Assembly: GCA_022771265.1 (NCBI GenBank)
Contig: JALFCG010000036.1
Coordinates: 1-45,113 of the forward strand
Length of the DNA stretch: 45,113 nucleotides
From: Prevotella sp.
Lineage (GTDB): Bacteria; Bacteroidota; Bacteroidia; Bacteroidales; Bacteroidaceae
Reading direction: 5' to 3'
Shown here: positions 44,060 to 45,113 of the stretch, piece by piece
Numbering within the stretch: position 1 is the stretch's first letter
Layout of the letters: every line of letters starts with the position of its first letter
Translations under genes and position numbers: made by a program
The notes under the pieces: model-generated
What the model was told of the DNA's origin: nothing
The model's database searches: none
Seen by the model: only the letters and a program-made list of their open reading frames with translations

Positions 44060-44081
44060 AACTGTCAAACTGTCAAACTGT
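44060..44081. repeat. AACTGTCA tandem repeat
   Basis: AACTGTCA at 44060-44067 and 44068-44075, then AACTGT to 44081. It lies between the BRO gene stop and the DUF5675 remnant start. Confidence 0.8.
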
Positions 44082-44098
44082 ACCGATATGTCATCGTC

Positions 44099-44890
44099 TT
44101 ATTTCTTTTTTCTAATGACCGTATCGAAACTGTCAAAGTCAACAAGCTTCCTCTTTCTCCATGTCGAAAGCTGGTTTTTTACCGATGTCGTGTCAACCGA
44201 CTTGCCAAGCTGCCTTCTTACGAGAATCAAGTCCTCCATCGTAAACTCGTCTTTTAGCATCGTCAGCATGTTCATCGGTCCACGCCTTGTGGCTTTTTCC
44301 TCGTCGTTAAATGCAGTGTCGAGCATATCGCCGAAGATGCGCATCTTTACCCAGAGGTCGTAGCGCAGACTCCATTCCATGTAGTCCTGTATCTGCTTAG
44401 TCCACTTGCAATCGTTCATCACGTAGAGCATCATGCCCTTCAGCCAGGCAATCACGGTGGCTCGATAGCTCAACACAAGGTATGGCTCGGAACCGTAGAG
44501 CGAGGCAAGATGCTCGTTCTCGTCGTCCTCCACACCGACCGGAATGTACCCTCCCGTCTTGCGAATCTGCGGCAGCACCGTGTTGAACACCCAGTCCTGA
44601 AACTCCTTCGCCTCCTTCTTGTTCGACTGGAAGATGCAGCGGTAGAGGTTAGGCTCGCCGATGTAGGTCATCTTGGTAGTGCGAACGTACTCGCCATGTC
44701 GATTAGTCGATTTTGTACAAACCTCCACGGAATGGAGGTTTGTTGAATCGAGCCTCATCTTAACTTGTGAAGGATTGGCAAGATCAAGAGCCTTGCACAC
44801 ATCCGCGAGACAGAAAACCGTTTCTCCCTTCTCGTTCAGCACAACTCTCAGTTGCCCAAACTTACTGTTACTGAAAATCTGTATTTCCAT
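44099..44890 (-). CDS. BRO-N domain phage antirepressor-like protein
   Basis: The 263-residue protein has a Bro-N domain (residues about 1-115: FGQLRVVLNEKGETVFCLAD, VCKALDLANPSQVK, GEPNLYRCIFQSNKKEAKEF, WVFNTVLPQIRKTGGYIPV) known from phage and insect-virus antirepressors that bind DNA. The rest is a helical C-terminal region ending in basic residues. The domain is interrupted at residues 50-58 by TNLHSVEVC, encoded by a perfect 11-base inverted repeat at 44717-44743, in the loop where other Bro-N proteins have an acidic turn. TAATTTCG at 44943-44950 may be its -7 element. It marks phage or mobile-element DNA. Confidence 0.85.
   Translation of the reverse strand: MEIQIFSNSKFGQLRVVLNEKGETVFCLADVCKALDLANPSQVKMRLDSTNLHSVEVCTKSTNRHGEYVRTTKMTYIGEPNLYRCIFQSNKKEAKEFQDWVFNTVLPQIRKTGGYIPVGVEDDENEHLASLYGSEPYLVLSYRATVIAWLKGMMLYVMNDCKWTKQIQDYMEWSLRYDLWVKMRIFGDMLDTAFNDEEKATRRGPMNMLTMLKDEFTMEDLILVRRQLGKSVDTTSVKNQLSTWRKRKLVDFDSFDTVIRKKK
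44717..44743 (-). repeat. In-frame palindromic LHSVEV element in the BRO gene
   Basis: ACAAACCTCCA (44717-44727), loop CGGAA (44728-44732), TGGAGGTTTGT (44733-44743): a perfect inverted repeat with 11-base arms. On the coding strand it supplies residues T50 to C58 (TNLHSVEVC). The core ACCTCC-GGAAT-GGAGGT matches the elements at 245-329 in an unrelated gene. Confidence 0.9.
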
Positions 44891-44955
44891 AATTTTTACT
44901 TGTTTTTTATATCATTCCGCGGGACCATTCCCGTTCCGACTGCGAAATTAGACAT

Positions 44956-44994
44956 AAAAAAAATCGCAACCTAACGTTTCCGTCGATTGCGATT
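44956..44994 (-). terminator. Intrinsic terminator of the cut-off gene at the window end
   Basis: On the minus strand AATCGCAA (complement of 44987-44994) pairs with TTGCGATT (complement of 44962-44969) and runs into eight Ts (complement of 44956-44963). It lies about 35 bases past the stop of the partial gene at 45028. Confidence 0.75.
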
Positions 44995-45027
44995 GAAATT
45001 GCTATTTTTGCTATTGTTTTGCTATTG

Positions 45028-45113
45028 CTATGCGAGAAGTTCCATCAGTCTTGCCGCCACTTTCACTTGACTTTGCTCCGCCTGTGAGAGCATTTCCGAC
45101 TTGCCATGCCAGG
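45028..45113 (-). CDS. 3' end of an unidentified gene, cut by window edge
   Basis: The minus strand is open from 45113 to a TAG (complement of 45028-45030), reading ...WHGKSEMLSQAEQSQVKVAA RLMELLA as a helical C terminus. The terminator at 44956-44994 supports a real gene end. Repeated GCTATT units (45001, 45010, 45021) lie between. Product unknown; likely part of the same phage-type region. Confidence 0.45.
   Translation of the reverse strand, partial: WHGKSEMLSQAEQSQVKVAARLMELLA

Noticed and set aside
44060..44081. AACTGTCA repeats as an attachment site
   Set aside because: No matching copy was found at or near the tRNA genes, so there is no attL/attR pair.

Overview
The window looks like chromosomal DNA of a Bacteroidales bacterium, most likely Prevotellaceae. 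The grounds are: many copies of the Bacteroidota promoter (TTTG or TTG at -33, about 19-20 bases, then TAnnTTTG at -7); families typical of that order (DUF2723, DUF4421, DUF1460, EFR1-type ferredoxin, PiT transporter with a PhoU-like tail, bifunctional HisB, a DPP-IV-type S9 peptidase, an M6 protease); and tight gene packing with ATGA overlaps. The family-level call is inference; no rRNA is present to settle it.

Layout. Bases 1-1990 are accessory DNA: a cut-off HIRAN-like gene carrying hairpin-encoded peptide repeats, an origin-like stretch (AT-rich palindrome between inverted CGTGACA repeat clusters), a nested hairpin, and three very small minus-strand genes, two of which encode peptides with double-glycine leaders. 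Bases 1993-5666 hold a phosphate transporter and an orphan PAS histidine kinase. Bases 5899-11751 hold cysE, an RlmL-like rRNA methyltransferase, dipeptidyl peptidase IV and purD. Bases 11907-14865 form a probable operon of two membrane proteins plus a ZnuA/ZnuC-like metal importer without its permease. Bases 14994-21555 hold a large DUF2723 membrane protein, a polysaccharide deacetylase, a SulP anion transporter and an orphan FecE-like ATPase.

Bases 21598-26377 are a glycosyltransferase cassette of four intact GT4-like genes and the stump of a GT2 gene that ends at a rearrangement point. Three of the four are related to one another and visibly more AT-rich than the flanks. Bases 26427-29522 are a minus-strand operon (SPFH protein, NfeD, EamA transporter, TruA). 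Bases 29637-32883 hold an EFR1 ferredoxin coupled to an M6 metalloprotease, facing a decayed S9 peptidase. Bases 32925-34972 hold hisB and a membrane protein, divided from a Gfo/Idh/MocA - DUF4421 - DUF1460 - YkvA - EngB - ABC-F - RecR - GT2 - GNAT plus-strand run by a symmetric divergent promoter.

The window closes with two near-identical tRNA-Asp genes followed by phage-type debris: a truncated DUF5675-like gene, a BRO antirepressor gene and a cut-off gene with its terminator. The most unusual signal is a family of short inverted repeats lying inside open reading frames at both ends of the window. They encode variants of the peptide LHSVEV, and their stems differ in sequence while remaining self-complementary.
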